DNA of 64,000 nt from Flavobacterium gelatinilyticum (lineage in GTDB: Bacteria > Bacteroidota > Bacteroidia > Flavobacteriales > Flavobacteriaceae). Positions 1-7,798 of the stretch are shown in pieces (position 1 is the stretch's first letter; every line of letters begins with the position of its first letter). Where the stretch lies: the NCBI RefSeq assembly GCF_027111295.1, contig NZ_CP114287.1:744001-808000 (forward strand), read 5' to 3'. The notes under the pieces were generated by a model. The model saw nothing but the letters and a program-made list of their open reading frames with translations, had not been told where the DNA came from and did no database searches. A program made the position numbers and the translations under genes.

Positions 1-1
1 T

Positions 2-211
2 GATCTGAATCCAGCCCTGTACGGCATCACCTTGGTGGATGATGAAAACAAGGACGGCCAGCTCAATAAAAACTTTCTGGGAATCCCAAAAGAAGGTTTC
101 GGCTTCTCCAATTTTTTTATGGAAAAAATGAAAAAACCCGATTTTGACGACTTTAAGACGGCTGTCAAATCCACAGGCAATAAAATTGCCATCAGAGTAA
201 AATACATGTAA
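2..211 (+). CDS. DUF2141 domain protein, C-terminal part (gene enters from left edge)
   Basis: An open frame enters from the left edge and stops at TAA 209-211, giving about 69 residues. The segment reads YGITLVDDENKDGQLNKN and later GIPKEGFGFSN, which is the typical end of DUF2141 proteins: a small secreted beta-sandwich with an acidic Asp/Asn-rich loop and a conserved GIPxEGxGFSN stretch. The family is common in Bacteroidota, is usually exported, and has no proven biochemical role. The start and signal peptide lie outside the window. The next gene begins 28 bp downstream on the same strand, so the two may share a transcript. Base composition here is clearly richer in G+C than the region after 1.5 kb. 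Confidence 0.75.
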   Translation, partial: DLNPALYGITLVDDENKDGQLNKNFLGIPKEGFGFSNFFMEKMKKPDFDDFKTAVKSTGNKIAIRVKYM

Positions 212-239
212 ATCCTAAAATTTAATAAACAACTGAATT

Positions 240-920
240 ATGAGAACTAAAACCACCGCTGTGATCAAAGCAGCATTTGTACTTGCCGCCATGATAGTGC
301 TGTCTTCGTGCGACAGCAACGAAGTAGATCCTTTCGGCTCGGGAAGGCTTAAAGTCGTAAATGCCGCACCGGATTCCGGCTCCCAGAAATTCATACTTGC
401 CAATATCCCGTATATCGGAAATCTCAGTTATAAGGAGCATTCGGTATCGTATCATAAAGTGGCCGTAGGCAATAACCTTGTTGCCCAGTACAGGGATGAA
501 GGAGACAATGACCTGTATGCTTCCCAGGAACTGGATCTGGATGACGATAAGACCTATACGGTGTATCTTACCGGAGGATCACGTTCCGATGCCGGGGTAC
601 GGCTTTTTGAGGATAACCTCTCCGCTCCGTCAAGCGGAAAGGCAAAGGTTAAATTTCTGCACCTTAGCGACGCTGGCCCCTCTTCAATAAATTTCACCGA
701 TGCAGCCGGGATAAGCCTTTCGGGGACCCTGGCCCGTTATACCCAAAGCAGCTATGCCGAGGTAAACGCAGGAGTTCTCGCCATACACGCACATTCCAGC
801 GGGGCAACAGCCGACCTGGCCTTACTGGAATCGAATTTTCAGGATGGAAAAATCTATACGGTCTATATTTCCGGAAATGCTTCATCGGGCTACAGTATAG
901 AGCAGATCCTGCACAATTAG
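240..920 (+). CDS. DUF4397 domain lipoprotein
   Basis: A 226-residue protein. Residues 1-24 form a lipoprotein signal: basic start (MRTKTTAVIK), hydrophobic core, then LSSC with Cys24 as the predicted lipidated residue, followed by DSNE. The mature part starts GRLKVVNAAPDSG, the usual opening of DUF4397 domains (an immunoglobulin-like fold in cell-envelope proteins), and carries repeated YTVYLTG and YTVYISG strands. It is probably anchored in the outer membrane or exported to the surface; no enzymatic role is known. It lies 28 bp after the DUF2141 gene, so the pair may form a small envelope operon. No motif suggests a specific substrate. The family call is fairly secure and the function is unknown. 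Confidence 0.8.
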   Translation: MRTKTTAVIKAAFVLAAMIVLSSCDSNEVDPFGSGRLKVVNAAPDSGSQKFILANIPYIGNLSYKEHSVSYHKVAVGNNLVAQYRDEGDNDLYASQELDLDDDKTYTVYLTGGSRSDAGVRLFEDNLSAPSSGKAKVKFLHLSDAGPSSINFTDAAGISLSGTLARYTQSSYAEVNAGVLAIHAHSSGATADLALLESNFQDGKIYTVYISGNASSGYSIEQILHN

Positions 921-1003
921 CCCGCGGGAGGCAACTACATAAACAACAGTCGGGGCCGCTGTGGGGAGCGGTTCCGGCAATTTTTTTTTTAATACTTTCT
1001 ATT

Positions 1004-1485
1004 ATGTCTTACAGCCAAACCCAGGCTTTTAGCTCCTTCTTTGAGATCAAAGCCCCTCTTGAAGAAGTATTTAAAAGCTTCTTTAGATCTGACATGCTGC
1101 AGGTCCTGAAAAACTTTCCGGGCCTTCCTGAATTTATAAACTATACAGCCAAAAAAAAAACACAAAACCCGGGTACAGCCATCCCATTTTTTTCATCAAT
1201 GGCAATACGGCAAGACGCACCCTTGTTGATTATGTACCGCAAGAATCATTTTCTGCCGCTATAGATAATTTCACAGCACTGCCCTTGGCAGGCTTTTCTC
1301 AGATCACCTACAAGTTCACCTTTATTGAAGACCCTGTGATAAGGGCGGTTAAGATACACTGTGAATTCACATTCCATTTCAGCTACCTACTGGGTGTACT
1401 GCTCTACCAGCATAGGACGCGCAGGCTGCTGCAGCACAACCTGGAGCTACTGGTCCTACTAATTGACAGGAATCTAAAATTATAA
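1004..1485 (+). pseudogene. SRPBCC (START/Bet v1-like) family gene, frameshifted at an A10 tract
   Basis: Frame 1 (1004-1264) reads SFFEIKAPLEEVFKSFFR, typical of the first strand and helix of SRPBCC proteins, then runs out of homology after the A10 tract at 1151-1160. The -1 frame continues as PGYSHPIFFINGNTARRTLV, then the FTFIEDP and VKIHCEFTFHF strands, to a stop at 1485. Together they make one protein of about 160 residues, the normal length. One extra A in the tract would restore a single frame, so this is either a mutation, a homopolymer sequencing error, or a gene read by transcriptional slippage. SRPBCC proteins bind hydrophobic ligands in a deep cavity. An intrinsic terminator follows at about 1.6 kb. 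Confidence 0.7.
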
Positions 1486-1592
1486 AGGAAAGAAACTTAA
1501 AAAAAATGCTGCCGTCTCCCTTTAATTTTATGCCTCTTTTAGTAATCTGCAATAATAGGATTGGATATTTGAATGCTTCGCGCAGCACAAAG

Positions 1593-1624
1593 AAAAAGCT
1601 CCAGAAAAATCTGGAGCTTTTTTT
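1593..1624 (+). terminator. Rho-independent terminator after the SRPBCC gene
   Basis: Left arm AGCTCCAGA (1597-1605), loop AAAA, right arm TCTGGAGCT (1610-1618), extended by A on one side and a T6 tail on the other. It is a perfect 9-bp stem and would stop plus-strand transcription from the DUF4397/SRPBCC genes; the flanking A run could also make it work on the minus strand. Confidence 0.85.
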
Positions 1625-1694
1625 GTTTATTTTAGATTTACTTAAGCTTGATTCTGACTGCGCATGCACATTCTTGGACATTCGCACATCTTTT

Positions 1695-1800
1695 CATACA
1701 ACACTCTTCGAACAGTAGGTTTGCCAAATCTGCCAAATACAAAACCATCTTTCCATTGCGCCAATTGCCCGGATGCGTTGCAGTAGCTGTTATGAGCAGA
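1695..1800. repeat. Intergenic cassette-type repeat, copy A
   Basis: The segment contains TTTGCCAAATC, CCAAATACAAAACCATC and TTTCCAT in the same order as copy C at about 3.1 kb, and ends GTTGCAGTAGCTGTTATGAGC where copy C ends GTTGTAGCGGCTGTTGCCAGC (both shown over 21 positions with several differences). It directly abuts the stop codon of the next minus-strand gene at 1803. See copies B and C. Confidence 0.6.
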
Positions 1801-1802
1801 TT

Positions 1803-2360
1803 TTATTCTAACCTTTCAAAGAGGAATTCCCCACCTGCACACGAATAACGATATTCAAGTCCGTCTTTATCTCTTCCACCTGAATTCCATAATTTTAAAG
1901 ATTCATTTTCCATATGGATTTGCCACGTAGAGCTGTCTTTGAATCTGAATTCAAAGAAGTATCGGAAATATCTTGAATCTTCTTTGAATACAATTTTTTC
2001 TGTTCTAACTATTTGATTTAGATGTTTAAACTCAATTTTGTTTTCAGTAATTTGAACTTCGTCGAAATTTGGTTTTGTTTCGTATTTCGTTAGCTTCCAT
2101 TTTCCTTTCACTTTATCAAAAAGTTCCTTTCTTAAAATGTGACTTATTGAATCAGATTTTTTAAGAGACGCTTTTCCAATTTCATTGGTTGGATAAAATG
2201 AATATGCTGAAGTGAAAAAATTGTAGGCAACTTTTAAATTTTTAGTTTTCAAGTTTTCTTGCCCTTTTTCAAAGCAATCTTTCTGTATAAGTTCAAGTTT
2301 ATCCTGAGCAAAAGAAAATGTTGTAAATAATAAAAATATGTAATTTATTGTAGTTTTCAT
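1803..2360 (-). CDS. Hypothetical secreted protein
   Basis: A 185-residue protein if the ATG at 2360 is used; an in-frame ATG at 2372 would add MSNF. I prefer 2360 because it gives a clean signal peptide (MKTTINYIFLLFTTFSFAQ, cleavage after Ala-Gln). Residues 30-60 (KNLKVAYNFFTSAYSFYP) look like a TPR-type helical pair. The second half (GKWKLTKYET ... EYRYSCAGGEFLFERL) has the alternating pattern of a lipocalin-like beta-barrel. I do not recognise the family. The gene is much poorer in G+C than the genes before 1.3 kb and sits between intergenic repeats A and B with almost no upstream space, as expected of a cassette rather than a stable operon gene. Confidence 0.6.
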   Translation of the reverse strand: MKTTINYIFLLFTTFSFAQDKLELIQKDCFEKGQENLKTKNLKVAYNFFTSAYSFYPTNEIGKASLKKSDSISHILRKELFDKVKGKWKLTKYETKPNFDEVQITENKIEFKHLNQIVRTEKIVFKEDSRYFRYFFEFRFKDSSTWQIHMENESLKLWNSGGRDKDGLEYRYSCAGGEFLFERLE

Positions 2361-2370
2361 AAAATTACTC

Positions 2371-2475
2371 ATAATGTTCTGGTATTACAACGGTTTTGCT
2401 AAATCCCAAATACAAACCAATTTTTCTATTAAGCCAAATCCCCCAGCTTGCTTGAAGCGTGTGTTAGGCTACGTT
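2371..2475. repeat. Intergenic cassette-type repeat, copy B
   Basis: It contains TTTTGCTAAATCCCAAATAC and a tail with GTTAGGC (2464-2470), which has the form of the GTTRRRY core of integron attC sites. It is shorter and more diverged than copies A and C. It separates the two minus-strand hypothetical genes. Confidence 0.5.
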
Positions 2476-2579
2476 GTGATGGGTATGTTTGGCGAGTTGT
2501 GAAATTTGACTTTGGCGGTTTCAAAATTAATTTCTGTTTTAGATTCAAATTTTCTGACCACCCATTTTTGTAGATGCTT

Positions 2580-3035
2580 TTATATTTTGTTTTTACACAT
2601 CAGATATCGACAGATCTCCTCTTTCTTTTCAACAATAATCTTGTCTGTTGCCAATCTTTCAAGTGTTTCTGGTGGCAAATTATTGTCAGCACGATATTTT
2701 ATTATTTGTTGGTAAAATTTATCTATTATTCGCTTGTCGACCTCTGAAACATTTTTTTGATTAAAATTAGTTATTCCTAGTATCCAAACATCTGTATATT
2801 CCTGTTTTGCTTTATATAAAGTTGATAATTTCGTTGAAAGCTCGAAAGACAAATCTTTATTGGTTAAAATGACTAAACTTGGTCTTGAACTACTATAACT
2901 TGAACTAACAAATTGATAAGTTGCATATGCTTTTCCATCAAGCTCACGATAGTGATCAGAAATCTCAATGCTAACATTTTGACTGAATGAAATTTGGGAT
3001 TGGAAAATCAAAAAGATAAATAATATTCTTTTCAT
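2580..3035 (-). CDS. Hypothetical secreted protein
   Basis: A 151-residue protein. The N terminus (MKRILFIFLIFQSQISFSQ) is a signal peptide with cleavage near Ser-Gln, so the product is probably periplasmic or exported. The rest is mixed alpha/beta: a strand SRPSLVILTNKDLSFELS, then VWILGITNFNQ, and a charged C-terminal helix (LERLATDKIIVEKKEEICRY). The two cysteines near the end could form a disulfide. I do not recognise the family. Like its neighbours it is AT-rich, monocistronic, on the minus strand and bounded by copies B and C of an intergenic repeat, suggesting acquisition as a cassette. Confidence 0.55.
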   Translation of the reverse strand: MKRILFIFLIFQSQISFSQNVSIEISDHYRELDGKAYATYQFVSSSYSSSRPSLVILTNKDLSFELSTKLSTLYKAKQEYTDVWILGITNFNQKNVSEVDKRIIDKFYQQIIKYRADNNLPPETLERLATDKIIVEKKEEICRYLMCKNKI

Positions 3036-3067
3036 TATTTTATGTTTTTGTTCCTAATTTATCTTAC

Positions 3068-3210
3068 AATGACGCCTAACGTTCTTGCACTACAGTGGGT
3101 TTGGGACTAAACTAAGACCTATTTTCGGATTTGCCAAATCATTCCAAATACAAAACCATCTTTCCATAAACCAATTGCCCAACTCCGTTGTAGCGGCTGT
3201 TGCCAGCAGT
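3068..3210. repeat. Intergenic cassette-type repeat, copy C (imperfect palindrome)
   Basis: It begins GCCTAACGTTC near 3073, matching the RYYYAAC core of attC sites, and ends GTTGTAGCGGCTGTTGCCAG near 3203. The reverse complement of the left end (CCCACTGTAGTGCAAGAAC) resembles the right end (CTCCGTTGTAGCGGCTG), so the element could fold into a long imperfect hairpin. The core CCAAATACAAAACCATC is shared with copy A. Confidence 0.6.
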
Positions 3211-3219
3211 GATGCTTGT

Positions 3220-3729
3220 TTAGCTTTTAATAATCGATTCTAATTTAAAAGTCTTTTGCCCAATATCTTTGAAAATTGTTCTTATTTGTACAGTGAAGAA
3301 ATCATTTAATGATTCCCAACTACTAACATTTATACCATAGTACCCATTTTTATCAATATTATTCACAATACTTAAATTTCCAATTTTTAATAGATTATCC
3401 CGAAATTTTAAAAAGTCTTTTCGCCAAATAATAAGATTATAACTACCGATTAAAAAAGGTTTTATTTCAGGATGGAAAGCCCACATCTTTTCTTGCTCTT
3501 CCAATGAATATTTATAATAATAAGCACTTGAAGTTCCACAACCCCAAAAAGATTCTTTTGTTATTTCTATTTCATCTGGACATTTTGAATTATTATAAGT
3601 TAAAGCTATAAACGTAAAATTTTGAGGACTTTTTTTATTAGTTTCGGTACACATTATAACTTTATAATTTCCATCAACAGTTTTAAAAGCTAATAAATCG
3701 CCTTGCATAATGCTTTTAATTTTTTCCAT
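3220..3729 (-). CDS. Hypothetical cytoplasmic protein, possibly Imm26-like
   Basis: A 169-residue protein without signal peptide or membrane segment. The opening GDLLAFKTVDGNYKVIMC resembles proteins of the Imm26 immunity group, which begin with a GD-x-FAF-x-L-x-DG-x-Y strand; the resemblance is short and I give it low weight. The middle contains WGCGTSSAYYYKYSLEEQEK, and the end is a lysine-rich helix. The stop codon lies only 10 bp from repeat copy C, so this is the third cassette of the AT-rich run at 1.8-3.7 kb. If Imm26-like, it would be an orphan immunity gene captured without its toxin. No toxin gene is visible nearby. Confidence 0.5.
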   Translation of the reverse strand: MEKIKSIMQGDLLAFKTVDGNYKVIMCTETNKKSPQNFTFIALTYNNSKCPDEIEITKESFWGCGTSSAYYYKYSLEEQEKMWAFHPEIKPFLIGSYNLIIWRKDFLKFRDNLLKIGNLSIVNNIDKNGYYGINVSSWESLNDFFTVQIRTIFKDIGQKTFKLESIIKS

Positions 3730-3836
3730 TTCATTATCGAAAACAGTTCATTTTTTGAGTTTTTTTTGGCTCATTGCTGCCAACTAGTATAATGAAGTTA
3801 TTGTGCCTTTTTCACTGAAAGTATAGCATTAAAGCT

Positions 3837-5969
3837 TTACAATTTTAATTTGAAAGATAAAACCATCTGACGAAGGGTTCCCGGAGTAATCATACCACGA
3901 CCGCCGTACCAATAATGCTCATTAAGCAGATTATTGGCAGAAAGCGAAAATACATAGCCTGTTTTCTCAAAACTTAGAACCGAGTTGATTATAGTGTAAG
4001 GATTGGTGTAAAAAGAACCATTAGTGTTATTAATCATCAAATCTTTACCATAATGACTGCCCCCTATACCTATCGAAAAACCTTGCAGGGCCTTTGACTG
4101 CACAGTATAATTCACGTACCATGTTCCGGAAAGCTTAGGACCTGAATCTACAGGTCTCAGCCCTTGGGTAAGCGCATCCGAGACAATAAGTCTGCTGTCA
4201 TTATAGGCAAAACCCGCATGCAAAAACAGTCCTTTTATTGGATTTGATTCCAAATCGGCTTCAAAACCGCTGCTGCGCTGCTCACCGTCCTGCAGATAGG
4301 AAGCCGTATCATTTGGGTTCTGTCTTACCACATTGGTTACATCAATAGTATAATAACTCAAAACGGCATCCAAAAGGTTCTTTTTTAAGGAAACTTTAAC
4401 ACCCGATTCCCATTGATTTCCATAAACGGGCTGGAAATTTGTCATCTGCCCGTTTACCGATTGCGGTGCTTGAGGTTGGAAACCATTCATGTAATTGGCA
4501 AATAGTGCAATTCTCTCGGGAATAATCTGGTAATTGATCCCCAATTTCGGAGAAACAGCCGTTTGTGTATAATCACCTGTAGTTGTTGCTGTTAATAAAT
4601 CCTCAGTTCCTTTGTTGTTGATGTAATTGATTCGGGCACTAAGCATTACACTTATATTCTCCAATGGGTTGATAACATCCGAAACATATAGGGAATACTG
4701 ATCCTGAATCGCCTTATAGTTCTCTCCATAGGGTTTTAAGGCCAATTGCCCAGAAATATATTCATTATTAACATAAGCATTCTCAGGATCCGGGGCAGTT
4801 GCCGAAACTTTAGTAAAATTCATGGATTTACTGGCAATACCATACAAATAATGATAATATTCAACACCTGCAATCAGCCGGTTTTTCATATTACCAATTT
4901 TAAAATTCCCGACAAAATCCTGTTGAATTTGCTGGCTGGTAATATTTTCCGGATACATTCTGTACACTCTTCGTGTCACATTTTGACTGTCATCATCTAA
5001 TCTCAGCCGGATGTAATCGCCCGGAGTTTTATTATTGACTGAAATTAAATTGGTTTCCGATTTCCAATTTTCTGAAAGCCTGTAAATGACTTTTCCGTAA
5101 ATATTTACCGCCTTGTTATTTATCGTCATCGAGTTGTCATTGAAAGAACGGTAATAATCCAAATGGAGTTCATCAGCCGATCTAGCAGTCCCCAAAGCCA
5201 CTTGGTAGAGCGGATTATTAGTAGCGGTTTTATTCAAAATCTCGGCATCAAGCTGAATACTCAGATCATCGCTGATCCTGTAAGCGATACTGGGCGCTAA
5301 AAAAAATGTTTTTGAAAAACCCTGGTCCTGAAAAGTATCACTGTAGTTATAAGCGCCGGTCAATCTTGCAAGAACCTTTCCTTCTTTGTCAAGAGGCCTG
5401 TTGATGTCAATAGTGGCTCGCTGCAGATTGTAAGATCCACCCTGTACAGTAATGTCGGCAAAAGTGGTCTGTTGGGGTTTTACGGTAACACGATTAATGA
5501 GTCCCCCGAAAGTAACCATAGTGGAGCCACCACCACCAAATATTACGGCGCTTGGTCCTTTGATCACTTCGAGTTGGGCGATGTTGACCGGATCCATATC
5601 TGAGGCCACATAACCGTTTACACCATTTCTGAAGCTCGATCGGGTACGGAATCCCCGGATGGTATAATAAGGTGAAATTCCCGCCCAACTTGGAGCAACG
5701 CCAGCGGCGTTGAGCAACATTTGGCCCTGGGTGAAAAAGTTTCTGTTTCTGATAAGCTGGGGAGAAACCGAAGCGGTCACCTGAGGATTCTCCAGGTTTT
5801 TGAGCGGCAGTTTGGAAGCCAGTCCACTTGCAACATCTTTGGACTTTCTGACCCCTTCAATAATCACCTCGTCCATCAAGGTATACTTGACCGCTGTACT
5901 GTCTTTCTCCTGCGCATAGTTTTGCAATGAGGCCACAAAAGCCAGCGCGAAGAATATTGCTTTTTTCAT
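3837..5969 (-). CDS. TonB-dependent outer-membrane receptor, siderophore type
   Basis: A 710-residue protein. Residues 1-19 are a signal peptide (MKKAIFFALAFVASLQNYAQ). The plug domain follows: DEVIIEGVRKS, the TonB-box region and first plug strands; PYYTIRGFRTRSS; and LEVIKGPSAVIFGGGG, the usual plug signature. The rest is a 22-strand barrel with alternating aromatic residues, ending LSFKLKL with the hydrophobic terminus needed by the BAM machinery. There is no N-terminal carboxypeptidase-like domain, unlike the other receptor at 7.8-10.1 kb. It is the distal gene of a minus-strand iron-uptake cluster (receptor, PepSY protein, small envelope gene, this receptor). The family usually imports ferric siderophores with TonB-ExbBD energy; the actual ligand cannot be told from sequence. 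Confidence 0.9.
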   Translation of the reverse strand: MKKAIFFALAFVASLQNYAQEKDSTAVKYTLMDEVIIEGVRKSKDVASGLASKLPLKNLENPQVTASVSPQLIRNRNFFTQGQMLLNAAGVAPSWAGISPYYTIRGFRTRSSFRNGVNGYVASDMDPVNIAQLEVIKGPSAVIFGGGGSTMVTFGGLINRVTVKPQQTTFADITVQGGSYNLQRATIDINRPLDKEGKVLARLTGAYNYSDTFQDQGFSKTFFLAPSIAYRISDDLSIQLDAEILNKTATNNPLYQVALGTARSADELHLDYYRSFNDNSMTINNKAVNIYGKVIYRLSENWKSETNLISVNNKTPGDYIRLRLDDDSQNVTRRVYRMYPENITSQQIQQDFVGNFKIGNMKNRLIAGVEYYHYLYGIASKSMNFTKVSATAPDPENAYVNNEYISGQLALKPYGENYKAIQDQYSLYVSDVINPLENISVMLSARINYINNKGTEDLLTATTTGDYTQTAVSPKLGINYQIIPERIALFANYMNGFQPQAPQSVNGQMTNFQPVYGNQWESGVKVSLKKNLLDAVLSYYTIDVTNVVRQNPNDTASYLQDGEQRSSGFEADLESNPIKGLFLHAGFAYNDSRLIVSDALTQGLRPVDSGPKLSGTWYVNYTVQSKALQGFSIGIGGSHYGKDLMINNTNGSFYTNPYTIINSVLSFEKTGYVFSLSANNLLNEHYWYGGRGMITPGTLRQMVLSFKLKL

Positions 5970-6014
5970 TTTGTATTTTTATAAAATTGTAATTTAATTA
6001 AAGTGCAGGCACTC

Positions 6015-6038
6015 TTTCATTGTCGCGAAACAATGAAA
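6015..6038. other. Perfect 9-bp hairpin between the small pseudogene and the TonB receptor
   Basis: TTTCATTGT (6015-6023), loop CGCGAA, ACAATGAAA (6030-6038). No T run follows on either strand, so it is not a standard terminator. It lies in the 97-bp gap between the two minus-strand genes and could be an intercistronic mRNA processing or stability structure, or an operator for the distal receptor. Confidence 0.55.
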
Positions 6039-6068
6039 AACGATTCCAATCGGAATTGAAATTAGAAT

Positions 6069-6446
6069 TTATATAAAAACAGTAGGGGGATGAAAAGTCT
6101 GTGTTGAAAATGAATTAGGCTTATTGTCCAGTCCAGCCGGAAAACAGGCTTTCCTTGCGATAGGCCTAATTAATTTGAGAGTGTTGTTTGAGGTCTGTAA
6201 AATGTAAACCAACTCTGTTTTTTCTTTCAGGTTGTTCTGCATCTTCTTTTCATTGTCATCGTATTTCTTGAGACTTTTTTGAAGTTCACATCGGCCGTTG
6301 CAGGTATTAAAAACCTTTTTTCGCTACAGGCAGATGGTCTTTACAATTTCCTGCTGCTCCACTTTAAAAGCTGCATAAACAAAAACACTACCAAAAGATG
6401 GAACCAGGATAATGCAGCCAAGCAATAGGATCAGATACTTTTTCAA
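6069..6446 (-). pseudogene. Small envelope protein of TonB-receptor loci, interrupted by an in-frame TAG
   Basis: Reading from a TTG at 6446 gives LKKYLILLLGCIILVPSFG (membrane anchor or signal), then YAAFKVEQQEIVKTICL, a TAG at 6324-6326 (codon 41), and in the same frame RKKVFNTCNGRCELQKSLKK through FHPPTVFI to TAA at 6069-6071. The QEI-x-KT-x-C ... NTCNGRCxLxKxL pattern is typical of short Cys-containing membrane proteins beside flavobacterial TonB receptors and PepSY proteins. A Gln codon (CAG or CAA) changed to TAG would explain the break. The whole frame is 125 codons, as expected of the family. It may be a recent pseudogene or a suppressible stop. The start is uncertain because no ATG is available. 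Confidence 0.65.
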
Positions 6447-6641
6447 TTTGTTGTTTTTGTTTACCGGTGCAAAAATACCATTTTTTGTTTTTATTTTAAA
6501 GAAAGTTCTTATTTACTTGCTCAAAAAACACCACCATTCTTATGGGCAGACTTGCAGCTTTCAGCCCTTCCTTTTAACTATTCTTATAATGCCCAAACCT
6601 CTACTGATTTAAGCGCCAGTAAAGCAAACCAAATCGTAAAT

Positions 6642-7781
6642 CTATTTCTTCTTTTTATTTCTTCCCCACCAGATCAAAAAACCGCTCACAGGAAGAAGTG
6701 CGCAAAACAGCGCAATAAAGCAGGCTAAAATTTTGGTTGGCAAACCATAAATACTGCCTGTATGAATGGCGTAATTACTGTTTCTCCATTTAGCTCCAAG
6801 TGTTTTATCCCTATGGGTTACTTTATAATAATTCTCAGCCGAGTGACTATTGTAGGTATAACTGTCGGATTCATCCCAGCCCGAATTCCCTTCATGTCGC
6901 ACAAAAGTGGTAATTGGAACTGCTTCTTTAGCGCTTTTTTCAGGCAGTGAAAGACCGATGGAATTCCAATTTGGGATTTTTTCTTTTGTGTCTTTAACGA
7001 TATATTCCAACGGATTTAAGGTTTTTGCACTGCTTTGTTTCGAGATTTCCGGAGCTTTGCTCCAGACCTTTTCAGGATCATTGCCCAGGATTCTGTAGAT
7101 TCCGTTTGTCCACCAGCCAAAGGTCCAGACCAATCCTGTAATGGCAAAAACCAGAATAAAGAGAAAAGTATAAATACCTCCAATATTATGGATATCATAG
7201 TTTTTACGTTTCCATTTTGTGGTGCTTTTCCATCTAAACCAAACCCTTTGTCTCAGTGCTGCTTTATTTTTGGGCCACCAGAGATAGATGCCCGTTAAGA
7301 TCAGAATGAAAATAATCAAGGTTGAAAATCCCACGATATAATGACCCACATCGTAGGTCAGCAGCAAATTTTGATGCAATACTCTAAGATTAAAAATCCA
7401 GTCGTATCGTAGATCGACCTGTCCGAGTTCCTTTGCTGTATATTGGTCGATATAGATATTACTGTAATTCTCATAATCTGAAAATGCTGTCCAATGGGGC
7501 TTTGTATTTTCTTTATAACTGGTAAAAACATAACTTTTTTCCGGGTTCTTGTCAATTATGGCATAATCAGCAAGCGGATGCTTTTTCCTGATCACAGCAA
7601 AAAGGCTGTCCAGTGGCAGAACATTGGATTTGACCTGCGGCACGAAAATTTTATCCTCATGATACCAGGATGTCAGTTCTTGGTCCCATACAAAAATACT
7701 GGCCGCGAGCATGCTTATAAATACAACAAGCCCGGAGGTAAGTCCGAACCATAAATGTATTTTATTTAAAAATTTTCTCAT
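6642..7781 (-). CDS. PepSY-associated transmembrane protein
   Basis: A 379-residue inner-membrane protein. It starts MRKFLNKIHLWFGLTSGLVV, the classic first helix of PepSY_TM proteins, followed by a periplasmic segment (YHEDKIFVPQ through IYIDQYTAKELGQVDLRYDW). Further helices lie around residues 145-165 (HYIVGFSTLIIFILILTGIY), 198-220 and 350-370, the last ending LIWWGRNKKKK. Family members sit next to ferric-siderophore TonB receptors and are thought to act in reduction or release of iron at the inner membrane; this role is inferred for the family. The gene lies 17 bp downstream of the receptor at 7799-10144, so the two are almost certainly co-transcribed. Confidence 0.88.
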   Translation of the reverse strand: MRKFLNKIHLWFGLTSGLVVFISMLAASIFVWDQELTSWYHEDKIFVPQVKSNVLPLDSLFAVIRKKHPLADYAIIDKNPEKSYVFTSYKENTKPHWTAFSDYENYSNIYIDQYTAKELGQVDLRYDWIFNLRVLHQNLLLTYDVGHYIVGFSTLIIFILILTGIYLWWPKNKAALRQRVWFRWKSTTKWKRKNYDIHNIGGIYTFLFILVFAITGLVWTFGWWTNGIYRILGNDPEKVWSKAPEISKQSSAKTLNPLEYIVKDTKEKIPNWNSIGLSLPEKSAKEAVPITTFVRHEGNSGWDESDSYTYNSHSAENYYKVTHRDKTLGAKWRNSNYAIHTGSIYGLPTKILACFIALFCALLPVSGFLIWWGRNKKKK

Positions 7782-7798
7782 CTAATACTTGTAAAAAA

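Noticed and set aside
1506..1718. Plus-strand frame of 70 codons around the terminator at 1.6 kb
   Set aside because: It reads through the intrinsic terminator hairpin and has no family resemblance.
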